Assembly: GCA_023443705.1 (NCBI GenBank)
Contig: JAEZTD010000051.1
Location: forward strand, 1-13,507
From: Bacillota bacterium
GTDB taxonomy: Bacteria > Bacillota > Clostridia > Christensenellales > Aristaeellaceae
Direction: 5' to 3'
Length of the DNA: 13,507 nucleotides
The stretch's first letter is position 1; every line of letters starts with the position of its first letter. The notes under the pieces were generated by a model. That model was not told the origin of the DNA, did no database searches, and saw only the letters and a program-made list of their open reading frames with translations. Of the stretch, positions 7,471 through 13,507 are shown in pieces. The position numbers and the translations under genes were made by a program.

Positions 7471-7499
7471 TTGCACAATCCCCGGGCTTGCGCTATAAT
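7471..7499 (+). promoter_or_regulatory. Promoter of citrate synthase
   Basis: A perfect -10 TATAAT (7494-7499) with a weak -35 TTGCAC (7471-7476; 3 of 6) at 17-bp spacing. The weak -35 next to a perfect -10 leaves room for activator control. The -35 overlaps TGCACAA (7472-7478), the reverse complement of TTGTGCA at 7407-7413 in the same divergent gap. Confidence 0.78.
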
Positions 7500-7542
7500 C
7501 GCCAAAAGCCAATGGAGGCCGCAAGGCTGCGAGGAGGATATC

Positions 7543-8910
7543 ATGCAGTATATTCAGCAGCAAGAGCTTCGGGAGTACGTCCAGCAGTTTTGCGAACACA
7601 TCCGCCAGAGCTATTCCATCGACCCCAAGCAGTTTGAACTCCAGAACGTAAAGCGGGGCCTGCGCAATTCCGACGGCACCGGCGTCATGGCCGGCGTCAC
7701 CAACATCGGCAGCGTTCAGGGCTATCAGATTGTCGACGGCGCGCCGGTTCCAACGCCAGGCCACCTCTATTATCGCGGCATCGACGTAAACGACATCGTA
7801 TCCGCCCATGTGAAGAACGGCGTCTTCGGTTACGAAGAGGTCAGCTACCTGCTTCTGATCGGAAAACTCCCCACCCAGAGCCAGCTGAACCAGTACCACC
7901 GCGCGCTACAGGTGGCGCGGCGGCTGCCGGACGGCTTCACCGAGGACATTATCTTAAAGGCGCCCAGCAAGAACGTGATGAACAAGCTCTCCCGCGCGGT
8001 GCTGGCGCTCTATTCCTACGACCCCAACCCGGACGACACTTCCATTGAGAATGTGGTGCGGCAGTCCATGGAACTGACGGCGCGGCTCCCGGTGATCGTG
8101 GCCCACGCCTACGCCACCAAGCGCCACTACTATGACGGCCAGTCGCTCTACCTGCACGTGCCGCAGGAAAACATGTCGCTGGCGGAAAACTTCCTGCACA
8201 TGCTCCGGCGCGACAACCAGTTTACGCCCGAAGAGGCGCACCTATTGGACCTGATGCTCACCATCCACGCCGAGCACGGCGGCGGCAACAACTCGGCATT
8301 CACCTGCCGCGTGCTGTCCTCCACCGGCACCGACACCTACGGCGCGATTTCCGGCGCGATCTCGTCCCTCAAGGGCCCGCTCCACGGCGGCGCAAACCAG
8401 AAGGTCATGGAGATGTTCCAAGATGTGCGCGAGCACGCCGCCGACCCCTCGAGCGACGGCGCCGTGGCCGATTACCTGCGCCTCGTCCGGGACAAAAAGG
8501 CCGGGGACGGCTCCGGCAAGATTTACGGCCTGGGGCACGCGGTCTACACCGTGGACGACCCCCGCGCGATCCTTCTGAAAAAGTACGCCCACGACATGGC
8601 GGTCAAGACCGGCTATGACGACGAGTTCGACCTCATGGAGCGCATCGAGCGCATGGGCATCGAGGTGCTGAACGAAAGGCTCGAAGGGCGCAAGACCATG
8701 TGCGCCAATGTGGACATGTACTCGGGCCTCGTCTACCGCATGCTCGGCATCCCGGACGAGCTGTTTACCCCGCTCTTCGCCATCGCGCGGACCGCGGGCT
8801 GGTGCGCCCACCGCATCGAGGAGCTCCTGACCGGCGGCCGCATCATGCGCCCCGCCTACCGCGCCGTGTCCCAGCGGGCGGAGTACACCGACATCGCGGC
8901 CAGGGGTTAA
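7543..8910 (+). CDS. gltA: Citrate synthase
   Basis: Condenses acetyl-CoA and oxaloacetate to citrate, the entry step to the aconitase and isocitrate dehydrogenase encoded divergently next door. The 455-aa protein has the three catalytic residues in expected contexts: H245 in EHGGGNNS, H281 in GPLHGGAN and D391 in NVDMYSG. GLGHAVY (329-335) and ARTAGWCAH (415-423) are substrate- and CoA-binding segments. It belongs to the longer Firmicute type of citrate/2-methylcitrate synthases; methylcitrate activity cannot be excluded from sequence, but the neighbours favour citrate. ATG 7543 is chosen because AGGAGG (7532-7537) lies 5 nt upstream; extending the frame upstream would run into the promoter. 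Its terminator hairpin, just behind the stop codon, has been duplicated around repeat copy 2, so its mRNA may carry the element in its 3' untranslated region. Confidence 0.95.
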   Translation: MQYIQQQELREYVQQFCEHIRQSYSIDPKQFELQNVKRGLRNSDGTGVMAGVTNIGSVQGYQIVDGAPVPTPGHLYYRGIDVNDIVSAHVKNGVFGYEEVSYLLLIGKLPTQSQLNQYHRALQVARRLPDGFTEDIILKAPSKNVMNKLSRAVLALYSYDPNPDDTSIENVVRQSMELTARLPVIVAHAYATKRHYYDGQSLYLHVPQENMSLAENFLHMLRRDNQFTPEEAHLLDLMLTIHAEHGGGNNSAFTCRVLSSTGTDTYGAISGAISSLKGPLHGGANQKVMEMFQDVREHAADPSSDGAVADYLRLVRDKKAGDGSGKIYGLGHAVYTVDDPRAILLKKYAHDMAVKTGYDDEFDLMERIERMGIEVLNERLEGRKTMCANVDMYSGLVYRMLGIPDELFTPLFAIARTAGWCAHRIEELLTGGRIMRPAYRAVSQRAEYTDIAARG

Positions 8911-8929
8911 GCATTCCATAGCCGCATAC

Positions 8930-8954
8930 CTGACCGGGCGAGCAATCGCCCGGT
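8930..8954 (+). repeat. Left direct repeat (duplicated terminator hairpin) of copy 2
   Basis: 25 bp identical to 9157-9181. It contains the hairpin ACCGGGCGA / GCAA / TCGCCCGGT, with a GNRA-type loop. With flanking bases the stem reaches 11 bp (8931-8941 with 8946-8956). No T run follows (CAAGGC comes next), so this copy should not terminate by itself. Confidence 0.9.
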
Positions 8955-9158
8955 CAAGGCATCGAAAAACCCTATGGTTTTTTCGATGCGAAGGAAGGAA
9001 ACCTGGGTGCGCCTGAAATCCTCACGGATTTCCGAGCGGCGCACTGACCAAAGGTATAGATAGCGCCACCGATATGCGCACTGGTGGCGCTATCCCGTTC
9101 CCGGCGTACACGCCGCCGGGAACGATTGAAACCCCTACGGAGACTTTGTTGATGGTCT
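8955..9158 (+). repeat. Interspersed structured repeat, copy 2
   Basis: About 204 bp from CAAGGCATC to TTGATGGTCT, with the same four stem-loops as copy 1. H1 pairs GCATCGAAAAACC with GGTTTTTTCGATGC (one bulge). H2 pairs GAAATCC with GGATTTC around loop TCAC, inside TGCGCC/GGCGCA. H3 pairs GATAGCGCCACC with GGTGGCGCTATC. H4 pairs CGTTCCCGGCG with CGCCGGGAACG. About 60 bp at its 3' end match copy 3 with only two differences. No open reading frame in it is credible. Between the citrate synthase stop codon and 9230 there is nothing else except the hairpins at its ends. Confidence 0.9.
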
Positions 9159-9185
9159 GACCGGGCGAGCAATCGCCCGGTTTTT
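9158..9185 (+). terminator. gltA: Intrinsic terminator of citrate synthase (right hairpin of copy 2)
   Basis: ACCGGGCGA (9160-9168) pairs with TCGCCCGGT (9173-9181) around loop GCAA and runs into TTTTT (9181-9185). It is the right member of the 25-bp direct repeat (9157-9181) and keeps the T run, so it is the original terminator; the left hairpin is the duplicate. It now lies about 250 bp behind the citrate synthase stop codon. Confidence 0.88.
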
Positions 9186-9230
9186 GTGTCTCGGAAAAGA
9201 GAAAAAGGGGTTGTTTTTCGCGGAAGGAGG

Positions 9231-9259
9231 TTGACGGGATTCCCGCGCGGGGTTAGAAT
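9231..9259 (+). promoter_or_regulatory. Promoter of the small gene of unknown function
   Basis: -35 TTGACG (9231-9236; 5 of 6) and -10 TAGAAT (9254-9259; 5 of 6) with 17-bp spacing. Transcription from about 9266 gives a leader of about 100 nt before the GTG start. The leader contains a G/C-rich inverted repeat bounded by TTCCGG (9299-9304) and CCGGAA (9321-9326). Confidence 0.75.
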
Positions 9260-9367
9260 AGGGTTACTTAGATTGTTACATATTTAAGGATAATGAAATT
9301 CCGGTGCGGCGGCACGCGCCCCGGAACCGCGCGGGTGGAGCGTGCTTTATGGAGGAGGAGCGAAGGC

Positions 9368-9844
9368 GTGGCTTACGAAGATCGGATTCGGCAGATGCTC
9401 CTGGGACGGGCGTTTTTCGGCGCCGAGCGAATCTGTGAGATAGTGCGTCTGTTCTTTCGCGGGGACGGAGATGTAACCCTCCATGCCAGGTGCCTGGTGC
9501 GCGTGGTGCACGGCGGGCGGATGGTGGCCAGCTCCGCGGACGTGCGGACGCCCGCCATCGACATCCAATCGGTGACGCTGGGGGATTTACGGTGGGATTG
9601 CGGCTTCTCCGCCTACGACTTTTCAATGAAAGGATTCTTGGAGCACAACGCCCGCGGGGTGGTGGACGATGTCCGCATCGCACCTTGGGGGGACATGGCT
9701 CTCTCGCTGGACAACGCTTCCGAGATCCACATCCTGACGGACAGCACGCTGGACTGGCGGGAGCAGTGGCGCGTGTTCCATGAGGGCGCGCCGGATCGGG
9801 CGGAGCACATCGTGCGAAGTTCGACGGGTTTTGGGATGGAGTAG
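9368..9844 (+). CDS. Small protein of unknown function (158 aa)
   Basis: I do not recognise a characterised family. The protein is soluble-looking, with no signal peptide or membrane segment. The N-terminal part (MLLGRAFFGAERICEIVRLFF) is followed by beta-rich segments such as VTLHARCLVRVV and MALSLDNASEIHIL, and it ends with WREQWRVFHEG. This resembles small hypothetical proteins of Firmicutes that have an alternating-strand domain and a C-terminal W-rich motif; a role in protein binding or immunity is possible but is not shown. GTG 9368 is chosen because GGAGGAGGAG (9351-9360) lies 7 nt upstream. An in-frame ATG at 9293 would add 25 Arg/Gly-rich residues with only a 2-nt gap to AAGGA, and is less likely. 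The gene has its own promoter and lies alone between two inverted copies of the structured repeat. Its TAG stop overlaps the left hairpin of copy 3 by two bases. Confidence 0.7.
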   Translation: MAYEDRIRQMLLGRAFFGAERICEIVRLFFRGDGDVTLHARCLVRVVHGGRMVASSADVRTPAIDIQSVTLGDLRWDCGFSAYDFSMKGFLEHNARGVVDDVRIAPWGDMALSLDNASEIHILTDSTLDWREQWRVFHEGAPDRAEHIVRSSTGFGME

Positions 9845-9861
9845 CGCCGTTCGACGGCGCG
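9843..9861 (+). repeat. Left direct repeat (duplicated hairpin) of copy 3
   Basis: 19 bp identical to 10065-10083, containing the palindrome GCGCCGT / TCG / ACGGCGC. It begins inside the stop codon of the small upstream gene. It is unrelated in sequence to the 25-bp repeat at copy 2. Confidence 0.9.
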
Positions 9862-9862
9862 A

Positions 9863-10064
9863 AGATCATCAACAAAGTCTCCGTAGGGTTTCAATCGTTC
9901 CCGGCGGCGTGTACGCCGGGAACGGGATGGCGCCACCAGTACAGATACTGGTAGCGCTATCCACACCTCTAGTCAGTGCGACGCCCGGAAATCCCGAAGG
10001 ATTTCAGGCGCACGCAGGCTTTCTCCCTCTGCATCGAAAAAATCGCAGGGTTTTCGATGCCTTG
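9863..10064 (-). repeat. Interspersed structured repeat, copy 3 (inverted)
   Basis: About 202 bp. Read on the minus strand it runs from CAAGGCATCG (10064 downward) to TTGATGATCT (ending at 9863), so it is inverted relative to copies 1 and 2. H1 pairs GCATCGAAAA with TTTTCGATGC. H2 pairs GAAATCC with GGATTTC around loop TTCG. H3 is the longest, with GCTACCAGTA facing TACTGGTGGC inside GGAT/ATCC. H4 pairs CGTTCCCGGCG with CGCCGGGAACG. It fills most of the gap between the small gene and the glycosyltransferase promoter. Confidence 0.9.
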
Positions 10065-10083
10065 AGCGCCGTTCGACGGCGCG
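10065..10083 (+). repeat. Right direct repeat (hairpin) of copy 3
   Basis: Exact 19-bp repeat of 9843-9861 (stem GCGCCGT/ACGGCGC). No T run follows directly. A second short hairpin (CAAAAG ... CTTTTG, 10088-10106) comes next, so termination for the upstream gene here is possible but weakly supported. Confidence 0.88.
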
Positions 10084-10134
10084 TCAGCAAAAGCCGTCGC
10101 CTTTTGAATGGAACGGCCCGCCCCAAGCCTTTTC

Positions 10135-10163
10135 TTGACAGATTTCCCATCATCGTCTATAAT
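10135..10163 (+). promoter_or_regulatory. Perfect consensus promoter of the glycosyltransferase gene
   Basis: -35 TTGACA (10135-10140) and -10 TATAAT (10158-10163), both perfect, with the ideal 17-bp spacer. Transcription should start near 10170, about 26 nt before the ATG. No obvious operator overlaps it, which suggests strong constitutive transcription. Confidence 0.9.
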
Positions 10164-10195
10164 CAATTCGGTCATTTATAGGCGGGGGTGCGTCA

Positions 10196-11017
10196 ATGCT
10201 GTACGTGGAGCCGCTGGGCGGGCTGTGCAACCGGATGCGCACCATCGCTTCTTTTTATACGCTTGCCCAGGAGACCGGCGACGATCTGACGGTCATATGG
10301 CTGCGCGATGCGGGCATGAACTGCCCTGGCGCGCGGCTTTTTTCGCTGCCGGAGGGCGTGAAGCTGGTGGAAGGTCCCTTCGTGTCAAAGCTTCAGATGC
10401 GCCTTCGCAGCATCTCGCGCATCCTGACGCGGCGCGCCGAGGGCAAACGCTTTGATTTGACGGTCGAAAACTGGGAAGCCAAGCGCAGGCTGACGCCGGA
10501 ATCCGTCCGGGCGATGCGTGGCAAAAGCCTCTACGCCTCCAGCTGCTACAGCTTGGAGAGCGAGTACGAGAAGTACGATTATGCCATCTTCCGCCCCGCG
10601 CCGGACATCCGGGCGCTGGCGGAGGGCGTAACGAAGGCTTTTCCTTCAAATTGCGTGGGCATCCACATCCGAAGGACCGACAACACCCAGTCCATCGCCT
10701 CCAGCCGGACGGGGGATTTTGTCGACCGCATGCGGCGGGAGGTGGAGGCCGACCCGTCGGTCGCCTTCTTTCTGGCCACCGACTCCCCGGAGGAGGAGCG
10801 CGCGCTCCGGGAGATGTTTCCCGGCAAGATCCTCACCTACGAAAAGCGGTCGCTTCAGCGGGACAGCGTCGAGGGCATCGTCGACGCCTATGTGGACTAC
10901 CTGTGCCTTGCCGCGACCCGGAAGATATACGGAAGCTTTTACAGCTCCTTTTCCCGATGCGCCGCGGCGCTGAAAGGCATCGAGCTGGAGATTGTAACGG
11001 ATGGCGGCATAATTTAA
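10196..11017 (+). CDS. Fucosyltransferase-like glycosyltransferase
   Basis: Probable GT-B glycosyltransferase of the fucosyltransferase superfamily (alpha-1,2/alpha-1,6 and O-fucosyltransferase-like). The 273-aa protein opens with GGLCNRMR (8-15), the family's N-terminal glycine-rich turn. The nucleotide-sugar motif GIHIRRTDN (155-163) contains the HxRRTD core, FFLATDS (191-197) follows, and the C-terminal motif GSFYSSFSRCA (246-256) resembles the family's IGS..SSFS segment. No transmembrane or signal segment is seen, so it should be cytoplasmic. Donor (GDP-fucose) and acceptor are inferred from the superfamily only. ATG 10196 has a weak purine-rich site (GGGGGTG, 10184-10190). The gene has its own perfect promoter and no glycan-synthesis neighbour, which is unusual for such enzymes. 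No terminator is visible before the ppdK promoter. Confidence 0.78.
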   Translation: MLYVEPLGGLCNRMRTIASFYTLAQETGDDLTVIWLRDAGMNCPGARLFSLPEGVKLVEGPFVSKLQMRLRSISRILTRRAEGKRFDLTVENWEAKRRLTPESVRAMRGKSLYASSCYSLESEYEKYDYAIFRPAPDIRALAEGVTKAFPSNCVGIHIRRTDNTQSIASSRTGDFVDRMRREVEADPSVAFFLATDSPEEERALREMFPGKILTYEKRSLQRDSVEGIVDAYVDYLCLAATRKIYGSFYSSFSRCAAALKGIELEIVTDGGII

Positions 11018-11050
11018 CAATTAGCGCCTATGAAAACCATATCGGCGCGG

Positions 11051-11056
11051 TATAAT
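11051..11056 (+). promoter_or_regulatory. ppdK: -10 element of the ppdK promoter
   Basis: A perfect TATAAT lies 49 bp before the ppdK start. No convincing -35 is found at 16-18 bp (the best is TATGAA at 11029-11034), so activator dependence is possible. The leader of about 43 nt ends in GGGGGAG (11095-11101). Confidence 0.6.
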
Positions 11057-11105
11057 AATCCGTGCGACAGATATAGAAGCAATATTTGACTTGAGGGGGA
11101 GAAAC

Positions 11106-13507
11106 ATGGCGCATAAGTATGTCTACTTGTTCAAAGAGGGAAACGCGTCGATGCGCAACCTTCTGGGCGGCAAGGGTGCGAACCTTGCGGAAACGTCCAG
11201 CCTGGGCCTGCCGGTGCCGCAGGGCTTTACCGTTTCGACCGAAGCCTGCACTGCCTACTACGACGACGGTGGCAAGATCAACGACGAAATCCTTCGGCAG
11301 ATTGACGCCGCGCTGGCGGAGACCGAGATCATCTGCGGCAAGAAGTTCGGCGATCTGGAAAACCCGTTTCTGGTATCCGTCCGCTCTGGCGCCCGCGCGT
11401 CGATGCCCGGCATGATGGACACCATCCTGAACCTGGGCCTCAACGACACCGCCGTGGTGGGCCTTGCCAACCTCACCCAGAACGAGCGCTTCGCCTACGA
11501 CTCCTACCGCCGCTTCATCATGATGTTCTCCGACGTGGTCATGGACGTTTCCAAGTCCAAGTTTGAGCGCATCCTGGACGCGATGAAGGAAGAAAAGGGC
11601 GTCCATTACGATACCGAGCTGACCGCCGAAGACCTCAAGGTGCTCGTCAAGCGCTTCAAGGACCTCTACAAGGCCGAGAAGGGCGAGGACTTCCCGCAGG
11701 AGCCCAAGGCGCAGCTGATCGAGGCCATCAAGGCCGTGTTCCGCTCCTGGGACAACCCGCGCGCCATCTACTACCGCCGCATGAACGACATCCCCGGCGA
11801 CTGGGGTACCGCCGTCAACGTGCAGGCGATGGTCTTCGGCAACATGGGCGACACCTCCGGAACCGGCGTTGCCTTTACCCGGAACCCGTCCACCGGCGAG
11901 AAGAAGCTCTACGGCGAATACCTGATCAACGCGCAGGGCGAGGACGTCGTGGCCGGCGTCCGCACCCCGAACCAGATTTCTACGCTCCGGGATGTCATGC
12001 CCGAGGTGTATGACGAGTTCGTGGCCGTGGCCGAGAAGCTCGAAAAGCACTTCCGCGATATGCAGGACATGGAGTACACCATCGAGCGCGGCAAGCTCTA
12101 CATGCTCCAGACCCGTAACGGCAAGCGCACCGCCGCCGCGGCGCTCAAGATCGCGGTGGACCTGGTGGACGAGGGCATGCGCACCAAGGAAGAAGCCGTC
12201 ATGATGGTCGAACCGCGCCTCCTCGACGCGCTTTTGCACCCGCAGTTTGACCCGAAGGCGATCAAGGCCGCCAAGCCCATCGCGAAGGGCCTACCCGCTT
12301 CTCCCGGCGCCGCCTGCGGCCAGATGTACTTCACCGCCGACGAAGCCGTCGTCGCCGCGAAGGCCGGCCAGAAGGTGCTGCTCGTCCGGCTTGAGACCTC
12401 CCCCGAGGACATCGAGGGCATGAACCACGCCCAGGGCATCCTGACCGGGCGCGGCGGCATGACCTCCCACGCTGCGGTCGTCGCCCGCGGCATGGGCACC
12501 TGCTGCGTCGCCGGCTGCTCCGAGCTGCGCATCAACGAGGAGAAGAAGACCCTGGTCGTCGCCGGCGTCACCTACAAGGAGGGCGACTTCCTGTCCATCG
12601 ACGGCTCCACCGGCAACGTCTACGCTGGCGCCATCCCCACCATCGATGCCGACGTCAGCGGCGATTTCGCGACGCTGATGAGTTGGGCGGACGAAGTGAG
12701 GCGCCTCAAGGTGCGCACCAACGCCGACACGCCCCATGACGCCGCCGTCGCCATCAAATTCGGCGCGGAGGGCATCGGCCTGACCCGTACCGAGCACATG
12801 TTCTTCGCCGCCGACCGCATCGCGGCCGTGCGTGAAATGATCCTGGCGGACACCGAGGAGCAGCGCCGCGCCGCCCTCGAAAAGCTGCTGCCGATGCAGA
12901 AGGGCGACTTCAAGGGCATCTACGAGGTCATGGGCGAGTTCCCGGTGACCATCCGCTACCTCGATCCGCCGCTGCACGAGTTCCTGCCCGCCAAGTCCAT
13001 GAAGGACGAGATCGCCGCCATCGCCCGCGAGCTGGGCACCACGCCCGATGCCGTGACGGCCAAGATCGACCTTCTGCACGAGATGAACCCGATGCTCGGC
13101 CACCGCGGCTGCCGCCTGGCGGTCACCTATCCGGAAATCGCCGAAATGCAGACCCGCGCCGTCATCGAGGCCGCCATCGAAGTGCGCGCCGAGAAGGGCT
13201 TTGACATCCATCCCGAGATCATGATCCCGCTGGTGGGCGACTCCAAGGAGCTGGGCTACGTCCGCAAGATCGTCGTCGAGACCGCCGAGAAGGTCATGGC
13301 GGAGAAGAACGTCAAGATCGAGTACAAGGTCGGCACCATGATCGAGATCCCGCGCGCGGCCGTCACCGCCGACGAGATCGCCACCGAGGCCGAGTTCTTC
13401 TCCTTCGGCACCAACGACCTGACCCAGATGACTTACGGCTTCTCCCGCGACGACGCTGGCAAGTTCCTGGAGGCCTACTACGCGAAGAAGATCTTCGAGT
13501 CCGATCC
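11106..13507 (+). CDS. ppdK: Pyruvate phosphate dikinase (3' end cut by window)
   Basis: Interconverts pyruvate + ATP + phosphate and PEP + AMP + pyrophosphate in the cytosol. In anaerobes it often works with pyrophosphate-linked glycolysis or anaplerosis. 800 full codons are present of the usual 870-880. Domain order: the ATP-grasp nucleotide domain (from GGKGANLAE at 22-30 to about 340), the phosphohistidine domain, then the PEP/pyruvate TIM barrel from about 510. The catalytic His is H455 in GGMTSHAAVVARG, the same number as in the Clostridium symbiosum enzyme, with regulatory-type T453 two residues before. E747 in TMIEIPRAA and D771 in GTNDLTQM are the metal ligands. The catalytic Cys of the C-terminal lid lies beyond the window. 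ATG 11106 has GGGGGAG 4 nt upstream. No frameshift is seen. Confidence 0.97.
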   Translation, partial: MAHKYVYLFKEGNASMRNLLGGKGANLAETSSLGLPVPQGFTVSTEACTAYYDDGGKINDEILRQIDAALAETEIICGKKFGDLENPFLVSVRSGARASMPGMMDTILNLGLNDTAVVGLANLTQNERFAYDSYRRFIMMFSDVVMDVSKSKFERILDAMKEEKGVHYDTELTAEDLKVLVKRFKDLYKAEKGEDFPQEPKAQLIEAIKAVFRSWDNPRAIYYRRMNDIPGDWGTAVNVQAMVFGNMGDTSGTGVAFTRNPSTGEKKLYGEYLINAQGEDVVAGVRTPNQISTLRDVMPEVYDEFVAVAEKLEKHFRDMQDMEYTIERGKLYMLQTRNGKRTAAAALKIAVDLVDEGMRTKEEAVMMVEPRLLDALLHPQFDPKAIKAAKPIAKGLPASPGAACGQMYFTADEAVVAAKAGQKVLLVRLETSPEDIEGMNHAQGILTGRGGMTSHAAVVARGMGTCCVAGCSELRINEEKKTLVVAGVTYKEGDFLSIDGSTGNVYAGAIPTIDADVSGDFATLMSWADEVRRLKVRTNADTPHDAAVAIKFGAEGIGLTRTEHMFFAADRIAAVREMILADTEEQRRAALEKLLPMQKGDFKGIYEVMGEFPVTIRYLDPPLHEFLPAKSMKDEIAAIARELGTTPDAVTAKIDLLHEMNPMLGHRGCRLAVTYPEIAEMQTRAVIEAAIEVRAEKGFDIHPEIMIPLVGDSKELGYVRKIVVETAEKVMAEKNVKIEYKVGTMIEIPRAAVTADEIATEAEFFSFGTNDLTQMTYGFSRDDAGKFLEAYYAKKIFESD

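Noticed and set aside
8931..8956. Left hairpin of copy 2 as a functional terminator
   Set aside because: The stem is strong but is followed by CAAGGC, not a T run. Only the duplicate at 9158-9185 has the T tract.
3701..10083. CRISPR array or tRNA genes in the repeat-rich gaps
   Set aside because: The repeats are ~200-bp units kilobases apart with no short regular spacers, and the four-hairpin folds do not form a tRNA cloverleaf with a T-loop GTTCRA and anticodon arm.
8930..10083. A classical composite transposon
   Set aside because: No transposase frame exists in the elements or between them, and the outer ends do not share a common duplication (25 bp at copy 2 and 19 bp at copy 3 are unrelated). 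Two independent insertions are simpler.
11086..11091. TTGACT as a -35 for ppdK
   Set aside because: A matching -10 would fall inside the coding sequence, downstream of the ATG at 11106. The perfect TATAAT at 11051-11056 is the better promoter element.
11028..13211. Long minus-strand open frames (11028-12239, 12291-13211) opposite ppdK
   Set aside because: They are antisense shadows of a well-conserved PPDK reading frame in G/C-rich DNA. Their proteins are His/Val/Gly/Leu-rich with no recognisable domain, and I saw no promoter or ribosome-binding site for them.

Overview
The window looks like a piece of a high-GC member of the Bacillota, most likely class Clostridia. The signs are strong Shine-Dalgarno sequences (GGAGG, AGGAGG) before most genes, clear sigma-70/sigma-A type promoters, intrinsic terminators, a WYL-type regulator, a pyruvate phosphate dikinase of the Clostridium symbiosum type, and a citrate synthase / aconitase / NADP-isocitrate dehydrogenase set. 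The clade assignment is inference. There is no rRNA, tRNA, CRISPR array or transposase gene.

Layout. 2-1039 (+): Gfo/Idh/MocA oxidoreductase, cut at its 5' end by the window edge and closed by a terminator. 1195-3198 (+): a D-cysteine desulfhydrase-like PLP enzyme followed by a WYL regulator, probably one transcript. 3263-3703 (+): a small pyridoxamine-phosphate-oxidase-like flavoprotein, with a perfect 10-bp inverted repeat just upstream of its extended -10 promoter. 3702-3931: repeat copy 1 and a terminator, convergent with the next operon. 7326-3947 (-): aconitase-family gene and icd, overlapping by 4 bp. They are transcribed divergently from citrate synthase (7543-8910, +); both promoters lie in the 216-bp gap between them. 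8930-9185: repeat copy 2 and the citrate synthase terminator. 9368-9844 (+): a small gene of unknown function. 9843-10083: repeat copy 3, inverted. 10196-11017 (+): a fucosyltransferase-like glycosyltransferase behind a perfect consensus promoter. 11106 to the end (+): pyruvate phosphate dikinase, cut at its 3' end.

How the genes work together. Citrate synthase, the aconitase-family enzyme and NADP-isocitrate dehydrogenase form the oxidative arm of the TCA cycle from oxaloacetate and acetyl-CoA to 2-oxoglutarate. In anaerobes this arm mainly feeds glutamate synthesis. Pyruvate phosphate dikinase interconverts pyruvate and PEP, so this part of the window concerns the pyruvate/PEP/2-oxoglutarate node. 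The oxidoreductase and the D-cysteine desulfhydrase/WYL/flavoprotein group are separate transcription units.

Most unusual content. Three copies of a ~200-bp interspersed element (3702-3899, 8955-9158, and 9863-10064 inverted) share the ends CAAGGCATC...TTGATGGTCT and four internal stem-loops that keep pairing through compensatory changes. Two copies are bracketed by exact direct repeats of a whole hairpin. That hairpin differs between the two loci (25 bp at copy 2, 19 bp at copy 3). This is what is expected if the element inserts into, and duplicates, hairpins just behind genes. At copy 2 the duplicated hairpin is the citrate synthase terminator. I do not recognise this element as a named family.
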